Part shown: positions 52,380-60,965 of the stretch, piece after piece | How positions within the stretch are numbered: position 1 is the first letter of the stretch | Layout of the letters: each line of letters opens with the position of its first letter | From: Natrarchaeobius oligotrophus | GTDB taxonomy: Archaea; Halobacteriota; Halobacteria; Halobacteriales; Natrialbaceae | Assembly (NCBI RefSeq): GCF_003841465.1 | Contig: NZ_REFZ01000006.1 | Span: 1 to 64,000, forward strand | Length of the DNA stretch: 64,000 nucleotides | Direction: 5' to 3' | The notes under the pieces: generated by a model | Seen by the model: only the letters and a program-made list of their open reading frames with translations | Databases searched by the model: none | Told to the model about the DNA's origin: nothing | Made by a program: the position numbers and the translations under genes

Positions 52380-53795
52380 ATGGACTCCGGGGAACGGGGC
52401 CGAGAGCGCGAACGCACGCAAGGACGGACAAGCGCCGCGTCCCGAACGCCGGCCGTCCTCAGATCGGAGTTCGCGACGGCCGACCTCTGTCGCCACCTCG
52501 CGCTGTTCTACGAATTTCGGGACGTCCAGCTGACGTCCGCCGCCGCGTTCGTCGATCACGGACTTCGAACCGGCCACCGGTGTCTGTACCTGGTCGACGA
52601 CACGGACCGCGAGGAGATCGAGTCGGCGCTCCGACGGGCGGGCGTCGACGTCGACGATCGGATCGACGCTGGCGACCTCGTCGTTCGCGACGCGACCGAC
52701 GTCTACCTCGAGTCGGGCTTCGATCCCGACCGCATGGTACAGACGGTGACCGACGCCTGCCACGAGAGCGTCTCCGAGGGGTACGAGGGACTGTTCGTGG
52801 CGGGCGAGAACACGTGGTGTTTCCGCGCGGAGGGGTCGTTCGACCACGTCCTCGAGTTCGAGGCGTCGTTCGACGCGGCCTGTCCGGAGCTTCCGGTCGT
52901 CGCGCTCTGTCAGTACGACCTCTCGCGGTTCAGCGGCCGCTCGGCGGCCAAGGCGCTCTGGACCCACGAGCAGGTCGTCTACCGGAACACGATCTGTGAG
53001 AATCCGTACTACGTCCCGCCCGAGGAGTACCGATCGGACGCGTCGCCGGAATCGAACGCGCGATTGCTGCTCGCACAGACCCACGATCTCACCCGCAACC
53101 GGCGACTCGTCGAGGAGCGAGAGCAGCGGCTGTCGGTCGTCAACCGGGTGCTCCGGCACAACATCCGAAACGACCTCAACACGATTATCGGAACCCTCGG
53201 GCTGCTCGCGGAGTCCGACCGGCTCGGCTCGGACGAACGCGAACACCTCGAGGTGGCCACGGAGTACACCGAGCGCGTCGTGCAGATGGCCGAGAAGGCA
53301 CGCTACGTCCAGCGAACGGTCGAGAATCCGACGGTCGAGCCGACCGACCTCGAGTCGGTCGTCGAACGGGCGGTCAACCACGTCGAAGAGGCCTACCCCG
53401 ACGCGCGGGTGACGGTGACGAACCGGCCGCGGGGAACCGTCCTCGCCGACACGAACCTGGACGTCGCGCTCGTCGAGGCGCTGACGAACGCCGTGATCCA
53501 CCAGGACGATGAGCCCCCCTCGGCGACGCTCACCGCGTCGGAATCCGCGGACGTGATCGAACTCGAGGTGAGCAATCCGGGACCGCCGATTCCGGAGCCG
53601 GACCGACGGGCGCTCCGGCAGGGTCACGAGACGCCGCTCGAACACGGCAGCGGCCTCGGGCTCTGGCTCGTCAAGTGGGTCGTCGAGAACGGTCACGGAA
53701 CGCTCTCGTTTCCCGAAGAGGAGACGTGCATCCTCCGACTCGAGTTGCTTCGCGCTTCGACCCGCGAACGCGACGAGGAGAACCCAAAGCCTTGA
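52380..53795 (+). CDS. MEDS-domain sensor histidine kinase
   Basis: A 471-residue soluble protein. Residues of about 35-200 form a MEDS (DcmR-type sensory) domain: HLALFYEFRDVQLTSAAAFVDHGLRTGHRCLYLVDD and LFVAGENTWCFRAEG. A short coiled region follows. The dimerisation/phospho-acceptor box is VVNRVLRHNIRNDLNTI (His near 259). The ATPase domain has ALTNAVIHQD (N-box with one Asn) and HGSGLGLWLVKWVV (near 421). No response regulator is next to it. It lies 44 bases after dapD and 26 before lysA in the same direction, so it is probably cotranscribed with lysine genes. Confidence 0.87.
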   Translation: MDSGERGRERERTQGRTSAASRTPAVLRSEFATADLCRHLALFYEFRDVQLTSAAAFVDHGLRTGHRCLYLVDDTDREEIESALRRAGVDVDDRIDAGDLVVRDATDVYLESGFDPDRMVQTVTDACHESVSEGYEGLFVAGENTWCFRAEGSFDHVLEFEASFDAACPELPVVALCQYDLSRFSGRSAAKALWTHEQVVYRNTICENPYYVPPEEYRSDASPESNARLLLAQTHDLTRNRRLVEEREQRLSVVNRVLRHNIRNDLNTIIGTLGLLAESDRLGSDEREHLEVATEYTERVVQMAEKARYVQRTVENPTVEPTDLESVVERAVNHVEEAYPDARVTVTNRPRGTVLADTNLDVALVEALTNAVIHQDDEPPSATLTASESADVIELEVSNPGPPIPEPDRRALRQGHETPLEHGSGLGLWLVKWVVENGHGTLSFPEEETCILRLELLRASTRERDEENPKP

Positions 53796-53821
53796 ATCCT
53801 CGCGGTCACTCGGGGTGAGTA

Positions 53822-55057
53822 ATGACCGATCCCGCGGATTCGCCGGCGGTTCGCCGGCTCGCCGACTGGGACGCACCGACGCTCGAGTCTCTCGCCGAGG
53901 AGTACGAGACGCCGCTGTACGTGATCGACCTCGACCGCGTCGCGGAGAACTACGCGCGATTTTCGGCCGCCTTTCCCGACGCCGACGTCATGTACGCCGC
54001 GAAAGCGCACACCGGCAACGCGGTACTCGAGACCATCCTCGCGACCGGCGGCGACATCGAGTGCGCCGCCTGGGGCGAACTACAGCGCTCGATCGACGCC
54101 GGTGCCGATCCGAACACGCTGCAGTACACCGCGGTGAACCCGCCGGACCGCGACCTCGACTACGCCACGGACCTCGCCGCCGACGCGCCGGGGCTGACGA
54201 TCACGATCGGCGCGACCGACACCCTCGAGCGACTCGCAGAGCGGGGCTACGACGGTCGGATCGCCATCCGGATCAACCCCGGCATCGGGACGGGCCACCA
54301 CGAGAAGGTCGCGACCGGCGCGGACGCGAAGTTCGGCATCCCCTACGAGCGGGTGCCCGCCGTCGCCGATCGGGTTCGCGAGGGGTTCGACCTCGTCGGC
54401 CTGCACGCCCACGTCGGAAGCGGCGTCCTGAGAGACGGCCTCGAGGAACACTGTCGAGCGCTCGCCCGCGTCGGCGAGATGGCACGCCGCGTCGGCGACG
54501 AGGAGCTCGAGTTCGTCGACGTCGGCGGCGGCTACGGCGTTCCCTACCGCGAGGACGAACCGCCGCTCGACCTCGCGGAGACGGCCGAGAAGATCCGCGA
54601 GGCCGTCGGCGAGATCGACGCGACGCTCAAACTCGAGCCCGGCCGGTACGTCGTCGCCGACGCGGGACTGATCCTCACGACGGTCAACACGATCAAGGAG
54701 GCCCCCGACACCACCGTCGTCGGCGTCGACGCCAGCCTCTCGACGCTGATCCGCCCCGCGATGTTCGGCTCCTACCACCCCATGCTGAACGTCTCCGCGC
54801 CCGACCGCGAGTCGATCGAGGCGACCGTCGGCGGCCCCGTCTGTACCAGCGCGGACGTCTTCGCCCACGATCGCCCGATCGCCGGCCCCGAACGCGGCGA
54901 CGTTCTCGCCATCGGCAACGCCGGCTCCTACGGCTACGAACTGGCCAACCAGTTCCACTCCCAGCCCAGGCCCGCCGAGGTCGCCCTCGAGGACGGCGAG
55001 AGCCGCGTCGTCCGTCGTCGGGAGACGCTCGAGGACGTCACGCGACTCGAGCGGTAA
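53822..55057 (+). CDS. lysA: Diaminopimelate decarboxylase
   Basis: A 411-residue PLP enzyme of fold type III. The PLP Lys is in YAAKAHTGN (Lys60). Others: GLHAHVGSGV, VGGGYGVPY, LEPGRYVVADAG, GPVCTSADVFAHDRPI and GNAGSYGYELANQFHSQPRP. It decarboxylates meso-DAP to lysine. GGTGAG before the ATG may serve as a ribosome site. It is followed by dapE after 12 bases. Confidence 0.92.
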   Translation: MTDPADSPAVRRLADWDAPTLESLAEEYETPLYVIDLDRVAENYARFSAAFPDADVMYAAKAHTGNAVLETILATGGDIECAAWGELQRSIDAGADPNTLQYTAVNPPDRDLDYATDLAADAPGLTITIGATDTLERLAERGYDGRIAIRINPGIGTGHHEKVATGADAKFGIPYERVPAVADRVREGFDLVGLHAHVGSGVLRDGLEEHCRALARVGEMARRVGDEELEFVDVGGGYGVPYREDEPPLDLAETAEKIREAVGEIDATLKLEPGRYVVADAGLILTTVNTIKEAPDTTVVGVDASLSTLIRPAMFGSYHPMLNVSAPDRESIEATVGGPVCTSADVFAHDRPIAGPERGDVLAIGNAGSYGYELANQFHSQPRPAEVALEDGESRVVRRRETLEDVTRLER

Positions 55058-55069
55058 CGTGGTGAGCCG

Positions 55070-56167
55070 ATGAGCTTCGATCCCGTCGAGTTCCACGCCG
55101 AGGCCGTTCGCACGCCGTCACACGAGGGCGTCGACGAGATGCGCGAGCTGTTGCTCGGGACGCTCCGGAGCGAAGGCGTCGAACCCGAGGTCGACGAGTT
55201 CGGAAACGTACTCGCGACCCGCGGGCCCGGGCCGGACGCGGACGGCGGGGGAGGCGGGACGCACGTCGTTCTCAACACCCACGTCGACACCGTCGCACCA
55301 CACGTTCCCTACGAGCGCGACGGCGACGTCGTCCGCGGCCGGGGGGCCTGCGACGCGAAGGGGCCGCTCGCCGCCTTGCTCGCCGCGTTCTTCGAGGTCG
55401 ATCCCACGGCGGGCGAACTGACGCTCGCGATCACGCCCGACGAGGAGACGCTGATGACCGGCGCTGCCGGGCTCCAAGACCGACTCGATGCGGACGGCTA
55501 CGTCGTCGGCGAGCCGACCGGCCTCGACGTCTGTATCGCCGCCCGCGGGCAGTGCGAGGGGACGATCACCGTCGAGGGCGAGAGCGGCCACGCCGCGAGC
55601 GTTCCCGCCGAGCGAAACCCCGTCTTCGGCCTCGAGCGCGTCCTCGAGGCACTGCGGCGGTACGACGACGAGGCGGGTCCGGGCGGCGACGCCGTCCTCG
55701 GCGAGCCGAAACTGACGGCGACGGGCCTCGAGGCCGGCGGCGCGCCAAACCGCGTCCCCGGTCGCTGTCGGCTCACGTTCGACCGACGGAGCGTCCCCCC
55801 GGAGACGGGGGACTCGTTTCGCGCGGACCTCGAGCGCTACCTCGCGGCGCGGGTTCCGGAGCCGCTTTCGGTCTCCGTCGACCTGATCCGTCCCGACACC
55901 CCGTTCCCGCGGGCGTTCGTCACCGACGAGGACGCGACGCTGGTCCGCACGCTGCAGGAGGCAAGCGGCGGCGACGTCCGCCCCTTCGGGGCCGCGACCG
56001 AAGCCGGCTTCTTCGCAGCCGACGCGCCGACCGTCGTCTTCGGGCCGGGCGTCCTCGCCGACGACGAGGGTGCGGTCGCTCACGCCGAGCGCGAGTACGT
56101 CCGGCTGTCGGAACTCGAAGCGGCGGCCGACGCGCTCCGTGAGAGCCTCGAGGGGCTGCTCGAGTAG
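55070..56167 (+). CDS. dapE: M20 peptidase family, succinyl-diaminopimelate desuccinylase
   Basis: A 365-residue protein. M20 metal motifs are HVVLNTHVDTVAPH (His-x-Asp), VRGRGACDAKGPLAALLAAF, AITPDEETLMTGAAG (Glu-Glu) and the C-terminal TEAGFFAADAPTVVFGPG ... AVAHAEREYVRLSE (final His). The dimerisation domain is near 170-290. Assignment as DapE rests on the cluster; related M20 enzymes remove acetyl or other groups. The GGTGAG upstream fits a leadered ribosome site. Confidence 0.85.
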   Translation: MSFDPVEFHAEAVRTPSHEGVDEMRELLLGTLRSEGVEPEVDEFGNVLATRGPGPDADGGGGGTHVVLNTHVDTVAPHVPYERDGDVVRGRGACDAKGPLAALLAAFFEVDPTAGELTLAITPDEETLMTGAAGLQDRLDADGYVVGEPTGLDVCIAARGQCEGTITVEGESGHAASVPAERNPVFGLERVLEALRRYDDEAGPGGDAVLGEPKLTATGLEAGGAPNRVPGRCRLTFDRRSVPPETGDSFRADLERYLAARVPEPLSVSVDLIRPDTPFPRAFVTDEDATLVRTLQEASGGDVRPFGAATEAGFFAADAPTVVFGPGVLADDEGAVAHAEREYVRLSELEAAADALRESLEGLLE

Positions 56168-56617
56168 ATTCGCAGCGTCTCACGTGGCCGGCGGTGGTCG
56201 ACCGACCGTGCTCGGGAACTGCAACGGAAGGGCATTCGACTTCGTGTCACGCCGGCGGGGCCCTCGTCTGGCTTCGATCCCCGACGAGTTTCAGACTGTC
56301 GGACAGAAGTCAACGAGATGTCGATCGAGAACGCGTTATCACCTCGATCGAACCCAAGCGGGTGAGCGCGTTCGAGCGGCAATCGTCCGGTTCGAGGCGT
56401 TCCTGTCTTTACTTCGATTTCCGAAGTAACTTCTAAAGTCGAATTGAAAACTCGCCGAGGCAACGCAACCGCGTACGGAATCCGGATAGATCGGATCCAA
56501 TGAGACGGTGACCGGCGCACAGTACGCGCACTGAGAGTAAATCCATACGGACGAACCCGCGCGTTCGATCGGACGGCCGTCGTCGCCGGGTTCACTGGCG
56601 ACACAGCGCCCCTTCGA
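56168..56617. other. Convergent spacer dapE-purB
   Basis: A 450-base spacer between convergent stops. It includes ACTTCG-ATTTC-CGAAGT (56411-56427), a perfect 6-base-pair hairpin that may end dapE or purB transcripts. TGAGACGG at 56501 followed by GAGAGTAAATCCATACGG near 56534-56551 is a weak, shortened echo of the hairpin element. No gene is supported. Confidence 0.45.
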
Positions 56618-58003
56618 TCACTCCAGCTCGTCGACCAGGTCGTCCGCGACGCCGGTGTACCCCGTCGGCGTCAGCTCGCGCAGCTCCTCGCGGACCGACT
56701 CGTCGACCGCGAGGTCGTCGAATAGTTCCCGGAAGTCCGCGAGCGTGACGTCCTTGCCCCGCGTGAGATCTTTGACCTGCTCGTAGGCGTCTTCTTGACC
56801 CTCTCGGCGAAGGATCGTCTGGACGGCCTCGCCGATGATTTCGGGGGTCGACTCGAGGTCTTCGCGCATGACGTTCTCGTTGGGGACGACCTTCTCGAGG
56901 CCGGCGGCGGTCTTGTCGTAGCCGATCAGACAGTGGGCGAAGGCGGCTCCGACGTTGCGTTTGACCGTCGAGTCCGAGAGGTCGCGCTGGAGCCTCGAGG
57001 TGGTGACGTAGTCGGCGAGGAAGGTGAGATCCGAGTTGGCCTTCGAGAGGTTGCCCTCGCTGTTTTCGAAGTCGATCGGGTTGACCTTATGGGGCATCGT
57101 CGACGAACCGGTCTCGCCGGAAACGGCCTCCTGGCCGAGGTATCGATCGGAGACGTAGAGCCAGACGTCCAGATCGAGGTCGAGCAGGACGTCGTTCGCG
57201 CCGCGGACGGCGTCGAACAGCGCCGCCAGGTCGTCACAGGGGTTGACCTGCGTCGTCAGCGGCTCGAACTCGAGGCCGAGGTCCGTGACGAACGCCTCGG
57301 CGAACGCCGGCCAGTCGACGTCCGGATAGGCCGCGTGGTGGGCGGCGTAGGTGCCCGAGGCACCGCCGAGTTTGCCGCGGAGGTCGTCCGTCGCCTCGCG
57401 AATCCGACCGGTGGCGCGACCCAGACGAGCGGCGTAGACGGCCATCTCCTTGCCGAAGGTGGTCGGCGTCGCGGGCTGGCCGTGGGTGCGTGCCAGCATC
57501 GGGAGGTCGCGGTGCTCGCGGGCCATCTCCGCGAGCGCGTCCCGCACGTCGTACAGCGAAGGGAGCAGGACCTCGTCGACGGCGTCCCGGACGAGCAGCC
57601 GGTGGGCGAGGTTGTTCACGTCCTCGCTCGTGAGTCCGAAGTGGATCCAGGGCGAGGCGTCGCCGTCCTCCGGCAGGCGGTGGCGCACGAAGTACTCGAC
57701 GGCCTTGACGTCGTGGTTGGTCGCGTCGAACTCGGCGTAGCCCTCCGTCTCGAGGGTCTTGATCAGGCGCGCGTCCTCCTCCGCGAAGTGCTCGTAGAGC
57801 CCGCGAATCCGATTTCGGTCCTCGAGGTCGAACTCGAGGGGCGTGGCCTCGAGGTCGGCGAGCGCGATGAGGTACTCGGCTTCGACGCGAACGCGGGCGC
57901 GCATGAGCGCGGCCTCGCTCGCGTACGGCGAAAGCGGCGCGGTCCGGCCGCCGTATCGCCCGTCCAGCGGCGAGACGGCGTACAGCGCGTGGGTGTCGGT
58001 CAT
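56618..58003 (-). CDS. purB: Adenylosuccinate lyase
   Basis: ATG 58003 (MTDTHALYAVSPLDGRYGGRT) gives 461 residues, with the classic SPLDGRY start. The upstream extension of the frame is not family-like. Motifs: TSEDVNNLAHRLLV, MLARTHGQPATPTTFGKEM and the fumarase/lyase signature SGETGSSTMPHKVNPIDFENSEGN. It cleaves SAICAR and adenylosuccinate in purine synthesis. It is divergent from purNH with a 176-base shared promoter region. Confidence 0.94.
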   Translation of the reverse strand: MTDTHALYAVSPLDGRYGGRTAPLSPYASEAALMRARVRVEAEYLIALADLEATPLEFDLEDRNRIRGLYEHFAEEDARLIKTLETEGYAEFDATNHDVKAVEYFVRHRLPEDGDASPWIHFGLTSEDVNNLAHRLLVRDAVDEVLLPSLYDVRDALAEMAREHRDLPMLARTHGQPATPTTFGKEMAVYAARLGRATGRIREATDDLRGKLGGASGTYAAHHAAYPDVDWPAFAEAFVTDLGLEFEPLTTQVNPCDDLAALFDAVRGANDVLLDLDLDVWLYVSDRYLGQEAVSGETGSSTMPHKVNPIDFENSEGNLSKANSDLTFLADYVTTSRLQRDLSDSTVKRNVGAAFAHCLIGYDKTAAGLEKVVPNENVMREDLESTPEIIGEAVQTILRREGQEDAYEQVKDLTRGKDVTLADFRELFDDLAVDESVREELRELTPTGYTGVADDLVDELE

Positions 58004-58179
58004 CGTGGGACACTTTCCAGCGCGGTCCAAAAGCGTGTCGAAACCCGTGCCGGAAGGAGCCACGTGCGTGCATATTCGGGCCCGCCGTTCGCGAAATACC
58101 GCTCGAGAGATACACGAACGTGAATATCGACGGCCTCGAGACCGCAACCACTTTGCCCCTCGCGGGCGGCGACGTATCC

Positions 58180-59820
58180 ATGACGCGAATCGCCGGGATG
58201 GCCGGCAACCGAGGGCGCAACCTGTTGAACATCGCCGACCGAGCGCCGGGCGGTGCCGAACTCGCCGTGGTGCTCGCGACCGACGCGGACGCGCCGGTGC
58301 TCGAGGCCGCCGCAGACCGCGACGTCGCGACCGAGGTCGTCCCGCTCGAAGAGGGGATGAGCCGCCGCGAGCACGAGGAGGCGGTGCTCGAGGCGCTGTC
58401 GGACCACGAGTTCGACCTCGTCTGTCTCGACGGCTACATGCGCATCCTCTCGGATACCTTCCTCGAGCAGGCCCCGACCACGCTGAACGTCCACCCGTCG
58501 CTGTTGCCGTCGTTCCCCGGCATGGACGCCTGGGGCGACGCGCTCGAGGCTGGCGTTTCGGTGACGGGCTGTACGGTCCACGTCGTCACCGACGCGACCG
58601 ACGACGACGGCGAGGTGATCGAGAGCGAGGTCGACGCCGGTCCGATCGTCACCCAGGAGCCGGTTCCGGTCTACGAGGGCGACGACGCCGACTCGCTAAA
58701 AGAGCGGGTCCTCTACGAGGGCGAGTTCCGCGCGTACCCCCGCGCGGTGAAGTGGTTCGCCGAGGGCGCACTCGAGGTGAACGCGGCCGACGGCGAGGTG
58801 ACGGTCGATTCGGACCTTCCGAGCGTCGGCGACGCCGATCACGGCGGCCTCCCGACCCGCCGCCTCGTCTCGAGCGACCGCCTCGACGCGTTGCGCTACG
58901 GCGAGAACCCACACCAGGACGCCGCGGTGTACGCCGATTACACCTGCGACGAAGCCAGCGTCGTCCACGCAGACCAGCTGAACGAGGGTGCGAAGGCCCT
59001 CTCGTACAACAACTACAACGACGCCGACGGCGCGTTGAACCTCATCAAGGAGTTCGACGAGCCCGCTGCAGCCGTGATCAAGCACACGAATCCGGCCGGC
59101 TGTGCGACGGCGGATTCGCTCGAGACGGCCTACGAGAGGGCCCTGTCGACGGATCCCATGAGCGCCTTCGGCGGCATCGTCGCGCTCAACCGCGAGTGTG
59201 ACGCCGAGACCGCCGAGTTGATCACGGACTCGTTCAAGGAGGTCGTCGTCGCGCCCGGCTACGACGACGACGCCCTCGGGGTGCTCTGTGAAAAGGAGAA
59301 CCTGCGCGTGCTCGACGTCGGCGAACTGGGCGAGAGACGGACCGAACGGTTTACCGAGAAACCGCTCGTCGGCGGCCGGCTCGTCCAGGAGCGGGATCTC
59401 CAGTCGATATCGGTCGACGACCTCGAGGTCGTCACCGAACGCGAGCCGACCGAGGAGCAACTCGAGTCGATGGTCTTCGCCTGGCAGACGCTGAAACACG
59501 TCAAATCGAACGGCATCCTCTTTGCCGACGGCACCGAGACGGTCGGCATCGGGATGGGGCAGGTCTCGCGCGTGGACGCGGTTCGGCTCGCGGCGATGAA
59601 AGCCGACGAGCACGCCGAGGGCAAGGACGCCGAGGGCGCGGTGATGGCCTCCGACGCCTTCTTCCCGTTCCCCGACGGCATCGAGGAGGCCGCGAAGGCG
59701 GGCATCGAGGCCGTCGTCCAGCCCGGCGGCTCGGTCAACGACGACGACGTGATCGCGGCGGCCGAGGAACACGGGATGGCGATGGCGCTTACGGGCCAGC
59801 GGTCGTTCAGACACGATTAG
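58180..59820 (+). CDS. purNH: PurN-PurH fusion: GAR transformylase plus AICAR transformylase
   Basis: ATG 58180 gives 546 residues. Residues of about 1-195 are a PurN-type formyltransferase: MTRIAGMAGNRGRNLLNIAD, then LDGYMRILSDTFLEQAPTTLNVHPSLLPSFPG and GCTVHVVTDATDDDGEVIESE. Residues of about 225-546 are the AICAR transformylase half of PurH: RYGENPHQDAAVY, YNNYNDADGALNLI, VIKHTNPAGCA, SAFGGIVALNR and VQPGGSVNDDDVI ... MALTGQRSFRHD. The PurH IMP-cyclohydrolase half is absent, so a PurO-type enzyme must act elsewhere. The last 37 bases recur downstream at 59917. Confidence 0.9.
   Translation: MTRIAGMAGNRGRNLLNIADRAPGGAELAVVLATDADAPVLEAAADRDVATEVVPLEEGMSRREHEEAVLEALSDHEFDLVCLDGYMRILSDTFLEQAPTTLNVHPSLLPSFPGMDAWGDALEAGVSVTGCTVHVVTDATDDDGEVIESEVDAGPIVTQEPVPVYEGDDADSLKERVLYEGEFRAYPRAVKWFAEGALEVNAADGEVTVDSDLPSVGDADHGGLPTRRLVSSDRLDALRYGENPHQDAAVYADYTCDEASVVHADQLNEGAKALSYNNYNDADGALNLIKEFDEPAAAVIKHTNPAGCATADSLETAYERALSTDPMSAFGGIVALNRECDAETAELITDSFKEVVVAPGYDDDALGVLCEKENLRVLDVGELGERRTERFTEKPLVGGRLVQERDLQSISVDDLEVVTEREPTEEQLESMVFAWQTLKHVKSNGILFADGTETVGIGMGQVSRVDAVRLAAMKADEHAEGKDAEGAVMASDAFFPFPDGIEEAAKAGIEAVVQPGGSVNDDDVIAAAEEHGMAMALTGQRSFRHD
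59780..59816 (+). repeat. 37-base direct repeat, copy 1 (purNH 3' end)
   Basis: This copy runs from the codons of MALTG to the HD codons, with the gene stopping at TAG just after. It is identical over 37 bases to 59917-59953. It could be an integration (att-like) site. Confidence 0.7.
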
Positions 59821-59916
59821 ACCCGCGAACGAACGGAGTGAGTGAGGGGCTTTTTGGTCGAGATTTTTCGAGGAGGGGTGAACGACGTGAACCCGACGAG
59901 AAAAAGGTCGATGCGC

Positions 59917-59953
59917 CGATGGCGCTTACGGGCCAGCGGTCGTTCAGACACGA
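59917..59953 (+). repeat. 37-base direct repeat, copy 2
   Basis: Exactly the same as 59780-59816 and 137 bases downstream. Here the coding end reads RHD followed by TGA, where the hairpin begins, as at other genes with this element. This copy may be the older 3' end of purNH. Confidence 0.7.
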
Positions 59954-59954
59954 C

Positions 59955-60040
59955 TGATACGGTTTACTGTCCGTCAGTACCGGAGCGACCGTGGGACGGA
60001 ACCCGGTCGCTCCGGCACACAGTTACGGTAATCCGTCTGA
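59955..60040 (+). mobile_element. 86-base hairpin element, copy C
   Basis: The left end is TGATACGGTTTACTGTCCG and the right end is ACGGTAATCCGTCTGA. TGA is direct at both ends. The stem arms carry CCGGAGCGACCG and CGGTCGCTCCGG, so the apical stem differs from A and B but still pairs. The left TGA closes the reading frame of the second purNH end copy. Length is exactly 86. Confidence 0.65.
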
Positions 60041-60182
60041 CCTCGAGCGAATATCGCGACTCGAGTTGCCGAAACAATAGTTCACCCCCTCTACCTTGTC
60101 CGGTACGCGTGATGACCTGACGTGGAAGGAACTGCTCACGTGGGTGATTGGTGATGGTGAGATGTCGAGACGGCACGCTTTC

Positions 60183-60965
60183 TCAGTAGTGTCCCAGAGT
60201 GCCATGATCGCGTGTCCGTTCGACGAGCCGATCGAAAGCTGCGTATCCGATCACAAGGTACACACCGCTGTTGGCGAGCAGTACGATCAGTTCTGCAGCC
60301 GGAAACTGCCACAATCTAACCCCTTCGGTCATCGCACTCGTAATCATCCCACTGCCGAAACTGAGCGGTACCACGCCCAGCACGATACCGTCGAGAACAC
60401 TGGGAAGTGCGATTAGTCCGATAAACACGAACTGCAGTAACTGCTGGACGTTTTCGATCCGTTTGTACAGCAGTGAGAGGCCTGCTATCACGTAACCGAG
60501 CCCGATGACGCTGAGCAGGGTCACGACAAGCAACGGGAAAACCGTGATGACATCGACGCTGAGCGATCGTCCAGTCGTCAACAGCATGAGACCGAGCAAT
60601 ACCAGCGAAACTCCCGAACTGAACAGAATATTGAACACCGTTCTGGCCGCAAGCACGCTTCCAAGTCCGAATCGGGACATGTACAGCTGTTCGAGGGTTC
60701 CCCACTGCGCCTCCTCCATTACGCTACGGGCGACATCGAAGTACGCCGCACTGGCTGCGATGAACAGAAAGAATCCGACGACAGTAACATCGAGCGTGCT
60801 TTCAAAGCCGTCCCCAGCGATTCTCTGGCCGCCGAAAAACACCATCGCGAACATGATGTACATGGCAACCAGTAACATCAGCGTATTGAACCAGTACCGC
60901 TTCAGGAGGATCGTCTGCTTCTCAAAGACCGCGGCGAAGAGCCTGCCGTACTCACTCATCGACAC
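60183..60965 (-). CDS. ABC-2 type transporter permease
   Basis: A 260-residue membrane protein with six helices. An N-terminal amphipathic start LFAAVFEKQTILLKRYWFNTL is typical of ABC-2 permeases, as is EEAQWGTLEQLYMSRF. It overlaps the ATPase gene by 14 bases. GC is lower than in the neighbouring genes, which suggests later arrival. Substrate is unknown. Confidence 0.85.
   Translation of the reverse strand: MSMSEYGRLFAAVFEKQTILLKRYWFNTLMLLVAMYIMFAMVFFGGQRIAGDGFESTLDVTVVGFFLFIAASAAYFDVARSVMEEAQWGTLEQLYMSRFGLGSVLAARTVFNILFSSGVSLVLLGLMLLTTGRSLSVDVITVFPLLVVTLLSVIGLGYVIAGLSLLYKRIENVQQLLQFVFIGLIALPSVLDGIVLGVVPLSFGSGMITSAMTEGVRLWQFPAAELIVLLANSGVYLVIGYAAFDRLVERTRDHGTLGHY

Larger units (their letters stand above)
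59821..60182. other. Spacer with duplicated purNH end
   Basis: A 362-base non-coding stretch. It starts with a dispersed-type haloarchaeal string GCGAACGAACGGAGTGAGTGAG and GGCTTTTTGGTCGAGATTTTTCGAGG (59823-59875), then the second copy of the purNH end, then an 86-base hairpin. Bases 60040-60180 show no gene. Confidence 0.6.
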
